In this document: piece after piece, positions 1 through 7,456 of the stretch | Numbering within the stretch: the stretch's first letter is position 1 | Layout: the number at the start of each line of letters is the position of its first letter | NCBI GenBank assembly: GCA_963778025.1 | Contig: CAVZTA010000003.1 | Location: forward strand, 124,001 to 188,000 | Direction: 5' to 3' | DNA length: 64,000 nucleotides | Origin: CAVZTA01 sp963778025 | Lineage (GTDB): Bacteria; Chloroflexota; Limnocylindria; Limnocylindrales; CSP1-4 | The notes under the pieces: generated by a model | Told to the model about the DNA's origin: nothing | What the model saw: the letters and a program-made list of their open reading frames with translations, nothing else | The model's database searches: none | Made by a program: the position numbers and the translations under genes

Positions 1-1366
1 AGTTCACCGAGATCACGCCCGCCTGCATGCCCTTGGCGACTCGCAGCGCCTTGCCGATGTCGCGTGACCAGACCGAGCCGCTGAGCCCGTAGGGCGTGTC
101 GTTCGCGATGCGCAGCGCGTCCGCCTCGTCGTCGAACGGGATCACCGTCACGACCGGCCCGAAGATCTCCTCGCGCACGATCCGTGCGTCGGGCGCGACG
201 CCGTCGAACACCGTGGGCTCGATCCACGCGCCCTCGGATCCGAACCCGTCGCCGTCCGGGATGCCCCCGCCCACGACGATCGAGCCGCCCTCCGCGCGCC
301 CGATCTCGATGTAGTCGAGCACCCGCTCGCGCTGCTTCAGCGAGACCATCGGCCCGACCTCGGTCGCCTGGTCCATCGGGTCGCCGACCTTCACGTTCCG
401 CGTGGCCTCCGCGAACAGCTCCACGACGCGCTCGTGCACGGACCGCTCGACGAGGATCCGCGACCGCGCGCAGCAGTCCTGGCCGCAGTTGTCGAACACC
501 GAGTACGGCGACTCCCGCGCGAACCGCTCGAGGTCGGCGTCCGCGAACACGATGTTGGGGCTCTTGCCGCCGAGCTCGAGGGAGATCTTCTTCACGTTGG
601 CCGAGGCGAGCCGCATGATCTCCTGGCCGGTCGTCGTCTCGCCCGTGAACGCGACCTTGCCGATGCCCTCGTGGGCCGCCATCGACGCGCCCGCGGTGCC
701 GCCCGGGCCCGTGATCACGTTGAGGACGCCCTTCGGGATGCCCGCCTCGAGCGCCAGCTCCCCGACGCGCAGCGCGGTGAGCGGCGTGAGCGAGGCCGGC
801 TTGAGGATCGCGGTGTTGCCCGCCGCGAGCGCCGGGCCCAGCTTCCACGAGGCCATCAGCAGCGGGAAGTTCCACGGGACGATGAGCCCGACGACCCCGA
901 TGGGCTCGCGGAGCGTGAAGTCGAGGCCGGGCTTCGACACCGGGATCGTCTCGCCGAAGAGCTTGTTCGCCGCGCCCGCGTAGTAGTCGAACACGAACGA
1001 TGCGCCGACGATCTCGCCGGTCGAGCCGCTGATCGGCTTGCCGACGTTGCGCGTCTCGAGCTCGGCGAGCTCCTTCGAGTGGTCCCGGATGAGCTGCGCG
1101 AACTTCGCCAGCGTCCGGCCGCGCTTCGTGGCCGGCCAGGTCGCCCAGCCCTTCGGATCGTCGAAGGCGCGCCGAGCCGCGTCGACCGCCCGATCCACGT
1201 CGGGCTTGCCACCCAGCGGCGCCGTCGCGATGACCCGCCCCGTGGCCGGGTTCACGACATCGAACGTCCGACCCTCCGCGGCGTCGACCAGCTCGCCCCC
1301 GATCACCATCCGCGCGGTCGTGACCTCGTCGGCGTCGGAAGAGCGGGTGGACGGCTCGGTGGTCAT
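1..1366 (-). CDS. Aldehyde dehydrogenase family protein (3' end cut by window edge)
   Basis: NAD(P)-dependent aldehyde dehydrogenase, oxidising an aldehyde to the acid in the cytosol. About 455 codons are visible, and family members are usually 480-500 residues, so only the C-terminal tail is missing. Seen in order: the VPWNFP motif of the cofactor-binding domain, the LELGGKSP motif carrying the general-base Glu, the catalytic Cys in GQDCCARSR, then EEIFGPV and NDTPYGLS near the cut. The ATG at 1366 has GAGG about 8 nt upstream and gives the MTTEPSTRSS start. It is followed upstream by the antiporter on the same strand (70 nt gap). The substrate is not determinable. Betaine-aldehyde or gamma-aminobutyraldehyde types share the DCCARSR form, but that is only a hint. 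Confidence 0.9.
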   Translation of the reverse strand, partial: MTTEPSTRSSDADEVTTARMVIGGELVDAAEGRTFDVVNPATGRVIATAPLGGKPDVDRAVDAARRAFDDPKGWATWPATKRGRTLAKFAQLIRDHSKELAELETRNVGKPISGSTGEIVGASFVFDYYAGAANKLFGETIPVSKPGLDFTLREPIGVVGLIVPWNFPLLMASWKLGPALAAGNTAILKPASLTPLTALRVGELALEAGIPKGVLNVITGPGGTAGASMAAHEGIGKVAFTGETTTGQEIMRLASANVKKISLELGGKSPNIVFADADLERFARESPYSVFDNCGQDCCARSRILVERSVHERVVELFAEATRNVKVGDPMDQATEVGPMVSLKQRERVLDYIEIGRAEGGSIVVGGGIPDGDGFGSEGAWIEPTVFDGVAPDARIVREEIFGPVVTVIPFDDEADALRIANDTPYGLSGSVWSRDIGKALRVAKGMQAGVISVN

Positions 1367-1435
1367 GGCGACGACCTCGGGTGCGGGCAGCGATGGGGGT
1401 CGGCGAACGGGCTCGACCGGGAAGGTCGGCGGATT

Positions 1436-3319
1436 CTAGCCCGACGTCCCCACATCCCCGATCGACGGCGCAAGCGGTGATGGCGCGCCGTATGCGTCGC
1501 GCCGAAGCCCGACGACGATCGCGTTGAGCTCCGCGCTCGAGACACCCATCCGCTGGAGCGCCGTCCGACCCAGCTCGAACGCCGCCTCCGCCTCCGGGTC
1601 GGCGACCCGGCGCGCCCCGATCCCCAGCAGCTCCGTGATCTCGTGGCGGCCGCGTGCCCGGGCGGCGATCGTCAGCCGGGGCGAGATCCGTCGGGCGCGC
1701 TCGGTGGCGAGGCGCGCCGTGAGGTGATCGCCGATCGTGATCACGAGGACCGGCGCCCGGTCGAGCTCGCAGCGGCGGAGGATCTCCGGGTTGGCCGCGT
1801 CGCCGAAGAGCGTCTCGGCGCCCAGCTTCACGACCTCCTCGAGCGCCCGCTGATCCCGGTCGACGACGAGACAGGCGAACCCGCGCATGCGCACGGCGCG
1901 CACGACGATCCGCCCGACACGCCCCGCGCCCAGGACGACGATCCGGCGCCGCGGCGTCGCCGCGTCCGCGGTCAGGGCGCGCTCGCCGCGTGTGCCCGTA
2001 GCCAGCGTGACCGGACCCGTCGCGATCGCGGCACCCGCAGGGATCTCCGCGCCCCCCGCCGTCCCGACGCTCGGCGCGGTTACCCCGTCCGCGTCCGCTG
2101 CGGCTCGCCGATCACGCCGCAGCTCCCACCACACCGCGAGGCGCTCGCCGACCGGGATCGTGATCGGGCCCACGACGATCGAGATCACCGCCGCGCCCAG
2201 GATCAGGTTGTACGCGCGGGGATCGAGGATGTGCAGCTGGAGCGCGCTCTCGGCGAGGAGGAAGCTGAACTCGCCGACCTGCGCGATGGCCACCGCGAGC
2301 AGGATCGCGCTGCGGACCGGCATCCCCAACGCGCGGGCCAGCACGCCGGTGACCACGGCCTTGACGACCACGGCGACGACCACGAGGAGCGCGACCCCGC
2401 CCGCGTCGGCGACGAGCGCCGCGGGGTCGAGCAGCATCCCCACCGACACGAAGAACAGCACCGCGAACAGGTCGCGGAACGGCAGGATCTCCCCGGCCGC
2501 CTGGTGCGACAGCTCCGACTCCGAGACGAGCAGCCCGCCGACGAACGCGCCCAGGGCGAGCGACAGCCCGAACAGCGCGCTCGAGATGAACGCTGCCAGC
2601 AGCGCGGTCGCGAACACCGCGAGCAGGAACAGCTCGCGCGAGCCCAGACGCGCCACGATCCGGAACAGCCACGGCAGCGCCCGCGCCCCGATGAGGAACG
2701 CCACGGCGAGGAACGCCGCCGCGCGGATGAGGGCCAGGACGATGGGCGCCACAGGGTCGCCACCCGCGAGCGGCGGCAGCGTGGCCATGAACACGATGGT
2801 CGCCAGGTCCTGGAGGATCATCCAGCCGACGGCGGTGCGCGCGTGGAGGCTGTCGAGCTCCCCGCGATCGGTCAGCACCTTGATCACGACCAGCGTCGAG
2901 CTGATGGCCATCGCCGCGCCGACGACGAGCGCGGCGCGCGGGTCGAGGCCCAGCGGGATCGCGGCGATCGCGCCGACCACGGTCACGATCACGATCTGCA
3001 GGAGCGCGCCCGGCACCACGACCCGCCGGACGCGCGCGAGCTCGCGCAACGAGAACTCGACACCCAGCGCGAACAGCAGCAGGACGACACCCAGCTCCGC
3101 GAGGGTCGCGATCCGGTCGACGTCGCCCACGAACCCCGGGGTGAACGGCCCCACGATCACGCCGGCCACGATGTAGCCGAGGATCGCCGGCTGCCCGAGC
3201 CGGAACGCGATGGCGCCGGCGATCAGCGCGATCGCCAGCGCGGTGCCGACGTCGAGGATGAAGTGGAGCTCCTCGGTCAGCTCGACGGTGGGCAGGAGCT
3301 GGCTCAGGTCGATGGGCAC
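1436..3319 (-). CDS. CPA2-type cation:proton antiporter with TrkA-N (RCK) domain, KefB/YbaL-like
   Basis: Monovalent cation/H+ antiporter of the inner membrane. The N-terminal 390 residues are a run of about 12 hydrophobic segments typical of the Na+/H+ exchanger family, with the GYIVAGVIVGP signature in the second or third helix. A low-complexity Ala/Thr linker follows. From about residue 457 there is a Rossmann RCK/TrkA-N domain with the nucleotide loop GAGRVG and the acidic VVDRD strand end, so NAD(H)-gated transport is likely. Total 627 residues, normal for KefB/YbaL-type proteins (560-660). It lies 45 nt downstream of the glucokinase and may be the last gene of an SDR-glucokinase-antiporter unit. 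The ion (K+ or Na+) cannot be told from sequence. Confidence 0.9.
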   Translation of the reverse strand: MPIDLSQLLPTVELTEELHFILDVGTALAIALIAGAIAFRLGQPAILGYIVAGVIVGPFTPGFVGDVDRIATLAELGVVLLLFALGVEFSLRELARVRRVVVPGALLQIVIVTVVGAIAAIPLGLDPRAALVVGAAMAISSTLVVIKVLTDRGELDSLHARTAVGWMILQDLATIVFMATLPPLAGGDPVAPIVLALIRAAAFLAVAFLIGARALPWLFRIVARLGSRELFLLAVFATALLAAFISSALFGLSLALGAFVGGLLVSESELSHQAAGEILPFRDLFAVLFFVSVGMLLDPAALVADAGGVALLVVVAVVVKAVVTGVLARALGMPVRSAILLAVAIAQVGEFSFLLAESALQLHILDPRAYNLILGAAVISIVVGPITIPVGERLAVWWELRRDRRAAADADGVTAPSVGTAGGAEIPAGAAIATGPVTLATGTRGERALTADAATPRRRIVVLGAGRVGRIVVRAVRMRGFACLVVDRDQRALEEVVKLGAETLFGDAANPEILRRCELDRAPVLVITIGDHLTARLATERARRISPRLTIAARARGRHEITELLGIGARRVADPEAEAAFELGRTALQRMGVSSAELNAIVVGLRRDAYGAPSPLAPSIGDVGTSG

Positions 3320-3364
3320 GTCCCCATCTTCGCCGACCGCCGCCGGCGCGTGACGAGAGGGATG

Positions 3365-4432
3365 TCAGCCCTTGGCTGCGGCACCCTCACCCGCGCGCGC
3401 CGTGGAGACGCCTGCGACCGCCGCGTCCGTCCCGGCGGCGGACGTCTTCGCCGGCTTTCGACGGCCGGTGGTCCCGTCGCGGGACGCGCCCGTCGACGAC
3501 GGCTCCGTGGCCCCCGGCACCTCCGCACCCCGGCTGCCGTCGCCCGCCGCGGCCTCCGCCTCACGCTCGGATGCCAGCACCGCCGACCCGACGATCCCCG
3601 CGTCGTTGAGGAGCTGCGCGGGGACGATCCGGGCGCGCGTCGTCAACCGCGGCATGAACTTGTCGGCACGCTTCGAGACGCCACCGCCGATGATGAACAG
3701 GTTCGGCCAGAACAGCTTCTCGATGGCCAGGAGGTGCTCGTCGAGGTCGGCCGCCCAGGCCTTCCATGACAGGCCCCGGCGGACGCGCGCGGCGGCCGCC
3801 GACCGCTTCTCGGCGTCGCGGCCGCGGATCTCCATGTGGCCCAGCTCGAGGTTGGGGACGAGCGTGCCGTTCCAGAACAGGGCGGACCCCGTGCCGGTCC
3901 CGAGCGTGATCAGGAACACCGATCCGGGCTCGCCGCGTCCGGCCCCGAAGCGCATCTCGGCGACGCCTGCCGCATCGGCATCGTTCACGACCGTCACGTG
4001 CCGCTTGAGCCAGCGCCGGAGCGCCTCCTCCGCGGGGTACTCGGTCCAGCCGGGGTCGACGTTCGCGGCGGTCTTGACGGTCCCATCCAGGACCACGCCC
4101 GGGAAGCCGACGCCGACCGGGACCTCGCGACCCAGCGCCAGCTCCTTCTCGACCCGCTTCACGAGCCGGCTGATCGTGGCCACGACGGCGTCGGGTGTCG
4201 ACGGCTGGGGGGTCGGGACCCGATGACGCGTCGAGACGAGCTTCCCGGTATCGAGGTCGACGCCCGCGCCCTTGACTCCGCTGCCACCGACGTCGATGCC
4301 GATGGCGACCCGGGCACCCGGCGCCGGCGGTGCCACGGCCGGGACGGCCTTCACGCCGCTGCCGGCGGCGGCCGTCGACGCGACGCGGCGTCGCGTGGCG
4401 GGCGACGAGGGCTCGGGCGGTTCGTCGGTCAT
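3365..4432 (-). CDS. ppgK: Polyphosphate glucokinase (ROK family)
   Basis: Phosphorylates glucose with polyphosphate and/or ATP in the cytosol. Family marks: phosphate-1 loop GIDVGGSGVKGAGVD near residue 43, NDADAAGVAE carrying the catalytic Asp, the ITLGTGTGSALF phosphate-2 loop, and ELGHMEIRGRDAE. The residues WKAWAADLDEHL and IIGGGVSKRADKF are typical of actinobacterial and Chloroflexota PPGK. At 355 residues it is about 90 longer than usual. The excess is low-complexity tails: about 40 residues (Pro/Ala-rich) before the kinase core and about 75 (Ala/Gly/Thr-rich) after it, probably disordered. It sits 33 nt after the SDR gene, probably co-transcribed. Fairly sure of the family; preference for polyphosphate over ATP is inferred from family. 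Confidence 0.85.
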   Translation of the reverse strand: MTDEPPEPSSPATRRRVASTAAAGSGVKAVPAVAPPAPGARVAIGIDVGGSGVKGAGVDLDTGKLVSTRHRVPTPQPSTPDAVVATISRLVKRVEKELALGREVPVGVGFPGVVLDGTVKTAANVDPGWTEYPAEEALRRWLKRHVTVVNDADAAGVAEMRFGAGRGEPGSVFLITLGTGTGSALFWNGTLVPNLELGHMEIRGRDAEKRSAAAARVRRGLSWKAWAADLDEHLLAIEKLFWPNLFIIGGGVSKRADKFMPRLTTRARIVPAQLLNDAGIVGSAVLASEREAEAAAGDGSRGAEVPGATEPSSTGASRDGTTGRRKPAKTSAAGTDAAVAGVSTARAGEGAAAKG

Positions 4433-4465
4433 CGGAGCGCTCCCGGTTCGGCTTGCGGCGTCGGC

Positions 4466-5233
4466 TCAGAAGTAGTTGACGGTGATGCCGCCGTCGATCA
4501 CGAGGTTCGCACCGTTCGTCCAGCGCGACTCGTCGGAGGCGAGGTAGACGGCGACGTGGACGATCTCCTCGGGCTTGCCGAAGCGCCCGGTCGGGTTCCG
4601 GGCGAGGCGGATCCGCTTCGCCTCCTCGTCCTTGACCAGCCAGTCCATCAGCAGCGGCGTCTCGATCGGCCCGGGCGAGATCGCGTTGGTCCGAACGCCA
4701 TGGGGGGCGAACTGGACGGCCAGGCTGCGGGTCAGCGCGAGCACGGCGCCCTTCGAGGCGGTGTAGGCGTCCTGCGGCACGGAGCAGCCCAGGATGGCCA
4801 CGAAGCTGGCGACATTGATGATCGAGCCCGCGCCCTGCTCGACCATCTTCGGGATGGCGTACTTGCAGCCGAGGAACACGCCGCGCACGTTGACGGCCAT
4901 GACCTTGTCCCACGTCGCGACGTCGGTGTCGACGACCGAGTGGTCGGCCGCGGGCATGATCCCGGCGTTGTTGTACAGGGCGTCGACGCGGCCGTAGGTC
5001 GCCACCGCGTGGTCGACCATCCGCTTCGCGTCGCCCTCGTTCGAGACGTCGGCGGCGATGCCCGTCGCCTGGCCGCCCGCGGCCTCGACCTCAGCGACCG
5101 CCGAGCCGACCATCTCGTCGGTCACGTCGGCCAGGACGACCTTCGCGCCTTCCGCAGCGAACATCCGCGCAGCCGTGCGCCCCATCCCGCCCCCGGCGCC
5201 GGTGATGATCGCCACCTTCCCGTCGAGTCGCAT
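4466..5233 (-). CDS. SDR family NAD(P)-dependent oxidoreductase
   Basis: Classical short-chain dehydrogenase/reductase of 255 residues, the normal length. The cofactor loop TGAGGGMG is at residues 10-17, NNAGIMPA follows strand 4, and the catalytic YTASKGAVLALTRSLA gives the Tyr and Lys of the tetrad. The sequence ends DGGITVNYF, common in glucose 1-dehydrogenase-like and 3-oxoacyl reductase-like SDRs. Substrate unknown. First gene of a probable unit with the glucokinase and antiporter. A TAGGCT -10 box lies 38 nt upstream of the ATG, and the array of 15-bp palindromes begins 110 nt upstream, so the gene is a candidate for control by that array. GAGGGACG before the ATG serves as ribosome binding site. 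Confidence 0.87.
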   Translation of the reverse strand: MRLDGKVAIITGAGGGMGRTAARMFAAEGAKVVLADVTDEMVGSAVAEVEAAGGQATGIAADVSNEGDAKRMVDHAVATYGRVDALYNNAGIMPAADHSVVDTDVATWDKVMAVNVRGVFLGCKYAIPKMVEQGAGSIINVASFVAILGCSVPQDAYTASKGAVLALTRSLAVQFAPHGVRTNAISPGPIETPLLMDWLVKDEEAKRIRLARNPTGRFGKPEEIVHVAVYLASDESRWTNGANLVIDGGITVNYF

Positions 5234-5270
5234 CGTCCCTCGTCTCCCTCGCCGTCGCGCACCTGCGGCC

Positions 5271-5276
5271 AGCCTA
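5271..5276 (-). promoter_or_regulatory. Candidate -10 box of the SDR operon
   Basis: On the minus strand this reads TAGGCT, the same hexamer used before the TetR gene at 40572. No convincing -35 is seen 17 bp further up. Predicted only from sequence. Confidence 0.35.
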
Positions 5277-5342
5277 GCGAGCGGGACCCCGCGGCGTGCA
5301 CCGTTCCGCGCGTCGGCGCCGCCCGGCTGGCCCGCGGGGCCG

Positions 5343-5519
5343 ATGCAGGAACTGCATGCTCTGACCGGTGGCGGGTCCCGACGAGGCGGTCCGATGCACG
5401 ATCTGCATCGACGCGCACCGTGGATGTGCCAGGTGCATCGGAACGACGACCAGGCTGGTCTCGAGGGTCACAGCATGCAGGAACTGCATACCGGATCCCC
5501 CGACATGGTCCAGGTCAGC
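5343..5519. repeat. Array of five 15-bp palindromic motifs spaced 51-30-51-30
   Basis: Four clear copies and one degenerate copy of a 15-bp element with 5-bp arms and a 5-bp centre. ATGCAGGAACTGCAT lies at 5343-5357 and again, identical, at 5475-5489. ATGCACGATCTGCAT lies at 5394-5408, ATGTGCCAGGTGCAT at 5424-5438, and the weak copy ATGGTCCAGGTCAGC at 5505-5519. Start-to-start distances are 51, 30, 51 and 30, so there is an 81-bp superperiod. The array lies between the stop of the HPt gene and the promoter of the SDR gene. Likely a cluster of protein-binding sites or a repeated intergenic element; I do not recognise it as a described family. Confidence 0.75.
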
Positions 5520-5862
5520 GCGCGGCGCGCTCCGCGAGCAGCGCCTCGCGCACGGCCCCGAACTCCGCGGCGACCGCCTCCACCCGCGCGCCGGCATCCG
5601 GCACCGACCCGGCCCGCGCGTCCAGCTCGAGCGCCTTCGTCAGGTCGGCCAGCACGGTCGCGCCCACGTTCAGGCTGTTCGTCTTGAGCGAGTGCGCCGG
5701 GCGCTGGATCGCCGCGGCGTCATCCGACGCCACCGCCGCACGGAGCGCCGCGAGCTGCGCCTCCGCGTCGGACAGGAACGTGTCGACCAGCTCGTCGACG
5801 AACGCCGCATCGCCACCGGTGATGTCGAGGAGGTTCGCAAGGGCCGCCGGATCGAGCGTCAT
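5515..5862 (-). CDS. HPt domain phosphotransfer protein
   Basis: Single histidine-phosphotransfer domain of 115 residues. The phospho-accepting His is His57 in RPAHSLKTNSLNVGA; the usual family motif is AHxLKGxSxxxGA, so the small residue after Lys is Thr here. ATG at 5862 is preferred to an upstream start at 5922 because the extra 20 residues would overlap the cyclase and look non-coding. It starts 10 nt after the cyclase stop, so it is the third gene of a hybrid kinase - cyclase - HPt unit. Probable role: relays phosphate between receiver domains of the two upstream proteins or to a distant regulator. Its last codons overlap the degenerate fifth palindrome of the array. Confidence 0.82.
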   Translation of the reverse strand: MTLDPAALANLLDITGGDAAFVDELVDTFLSDAEAQLAALRAAVASDDAAAIQRPAHSLKTNSLNVGATVLADLTKALELDARAGSVPDAGARVEAVAAEFGAVREALLAERAAR

Positions 5863-5872
5863 CGTCGCGACC

Positions 5873-7456
5873 TCACGCCGACGCGGGCACGTCCGAGGGC
5901 GCCGCCAGCCCCAGGACCGCATGCGCCTCGATCGGCCGGCTGAAGCCCTTGAGCTTCACCTCGCCCACCGATTCGGTCGCGAGCGCCGCCTCCGCCGCGG
6001 CCAGCGTCCGCGGCGCGATGAGGATCTGCCCGGGCTTCGCCTCGCCCGACAGCCGCGAGGCCAGGATGATCGCGTTGCCGATGGCGCCGTAGTCGTAGCG
6101 GCCCTCGAACCCGATCCGGCCCAGCGTCGCGTAGCCGGTCGCGATCCCGATGCCGATCTCCAGGGAGTGGCCGCGCTTGCGCCAGTCGACCGCGAGCTCC
6201 TCGAAGCGCTCGCGCATCGCGACCGCCATGCCCACGGCGCGTGCCGCGTGGCCGGGCTGGAGCACCGGGTCGTTGAAGAAGGTCATGAACCCGTCGCCCG
6301 CGAAATGCTCCAGCGTCCCCTCGTGCTCCACGACCAGGCGACCCATCGCGGCGTGATACGCGCGCAGGAACCCGAGCACCTCTTCGGGCTCGGCCGTCTC
6401 GGAGAACACCGTGAAGTTGCGCAGGTCGCAGAACACCGCGGTGATCTCGCGCCGATGGCCGGCCAGCAGCTGTTCCCCATCACGCGACGAGACCAGCGCC
6501 GCGACCTGGGGGGACAGGAAGCGCGACAGCTGGGCGCGCTGGCGGTCGATCGTCTCGAGCAGCCGCGCGTTGCCGATGCCGATGGCCGCCTGATCGGCGA
6601 ACGCGCCCGCCAGCCGGCGCGACGGCTCGTCGAAGCCGCGCACCTGGTGGCGCGCCAGGGCGAGCACGCCGATGACATCGGCGTCCTGGAGGATCGGCAG
6701 GCCCAGCAGCGTGCCGTAGCCGAGGCCGCGCGCCGCGCCACCGGCGTACTCGACGTCGGAGTTGATGTCCTCGATCTGCGCCGGCGCGCCGGTCAAAGCG
6801 ACGCGGCCGACCAGCGTGTCCCGGCCCGCCTGGATCGGATGGCTGCGCTCGTACGCGTCGAGCTCGGCGGGACCGCCCGCGGAGGCCACGACGCGATACA
6901 CGCCCTCATCGAGGACGTACGCCACGCCGTAGTCCGCACCGCACAGCCGCGTGGCCGCCTCGACGAGCGAATCGAGGACGACCTGCAGGTCGAACGCGGA
7001 GCGGGTCATGATCCGCAGGACCTCGTTGACCGCGCCCTGCTGGTCGAACGTCTCGCGCTCCAGGTCGCGCAACCGCTTCTGCGCCAGCGACGCATCGATC
7101 CGCGCCCGGAGGATCTCCGGGTCGACCGTCTTGGGCAGGTAGTCGGCGGCGCCCATCCGGATGCACCGGACGACGCTCTCGGACTCGTCGACGCCCGAGA
7201 TGACGATCACCGGCAGGTCGCGGAGGGCGACATCGGCCTTGAGCGCCTCCAGCGTCTGGTAGCCGTCCATCTCGGGCATCACGATGTCGAGCAGGATCAC
7301 GTCGACCGGGTCGGTCTCCGGGTCGCGCAGCAGCTCCAGCGCCTGGCGCCCGTCGACCGCCTCGGTCGCGTCGTGGCCGATCGACGCCAGCAGCCGGACC
7401 AGCAGCCGCCGGTTGAAGGCGGTGTCGTCGACGACGAGGACGCGGCCACCGGTCAT
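5873..7456 (-). CDS. Response regulator - GAF - class III adenylate/guanylate cyclase
   Basis: Soluble signalling protein of 527 residues. Residues 1-125 are a receiver domain (Asp10 and Asp11, phospho-acceptor Asp57 in LLDIVMPEMDG, Lys in DYLPK). About 150-310 is a GAF sensor. About 345-520 is a class III nucleotide cyclase catalytic domain, with the metal Asp of VFCDLRNFTVFSE and the second in FAGDGFMTFFND. Predicted to make cAMP (or cGMP) when the receiver is phosphorylated or the GAF domain binds ligand. The start at 7456 has AAGGAG 7 nt upstream and overlaps the hybrid kinase stop by ATGA, so translation is coupled. Earlier in-frame starts exist but lie inside the kinase gene. Confidence 0.88.
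   Translation of the reverse strand: MTGGRVLVVDDTAFNRRLLVRLLASIGHDATEAVDGRQALELLRDPETDPVDVILLDIVMPEMDGYQTLEALKADVALRDLPVIVISGVDESESVVRCIRMGAADYLPKTVDPEILRARIDASLAQKRLRDLERETFDQQGAVNEVLRIMTRSAFDLQVVLDSLVEAATRLCGADYGVAYVLDEGVYRVVASAGGPAELDAYERSHPIQAGRDTLVGRVALTGAPAQIEDINSDVEYAGGAARGLGYGTLLGLPILQDADVIGVLALARHQVRGFDEPSRRLAGAFADQAAIGIGNARLLETIDRQRAQLSRFLSPQVAALVSSRDGEQLLAGHRREITAVFCDLRNFTVFSETAEPEEVLGFLRAYHAAMGRLVVEHEGTLEHFAGDGFMTFFNDPVLQPGHAARAVGMAVAMRERFEELAVDWRKRGHSLEIGIGIATGYATLGRIGFEGRYDYGAIGNAIILASRLSGEAKPGQILIAPRTLAAAEAALATESVGEVKLKGFSRPIEAHAVLGLAAPSDVPASA

Noticed and set aside
5274..5597. Short frames across the 15-bp array encoding repeated MQxLH-type peptides
   Set aside because: The peptide repetition follows from DNA palindromes spaced by multiples of three. 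There is no ribosome site, the frames run into flanking genes on the wrong strand and the rest of the translation is not protein-like.
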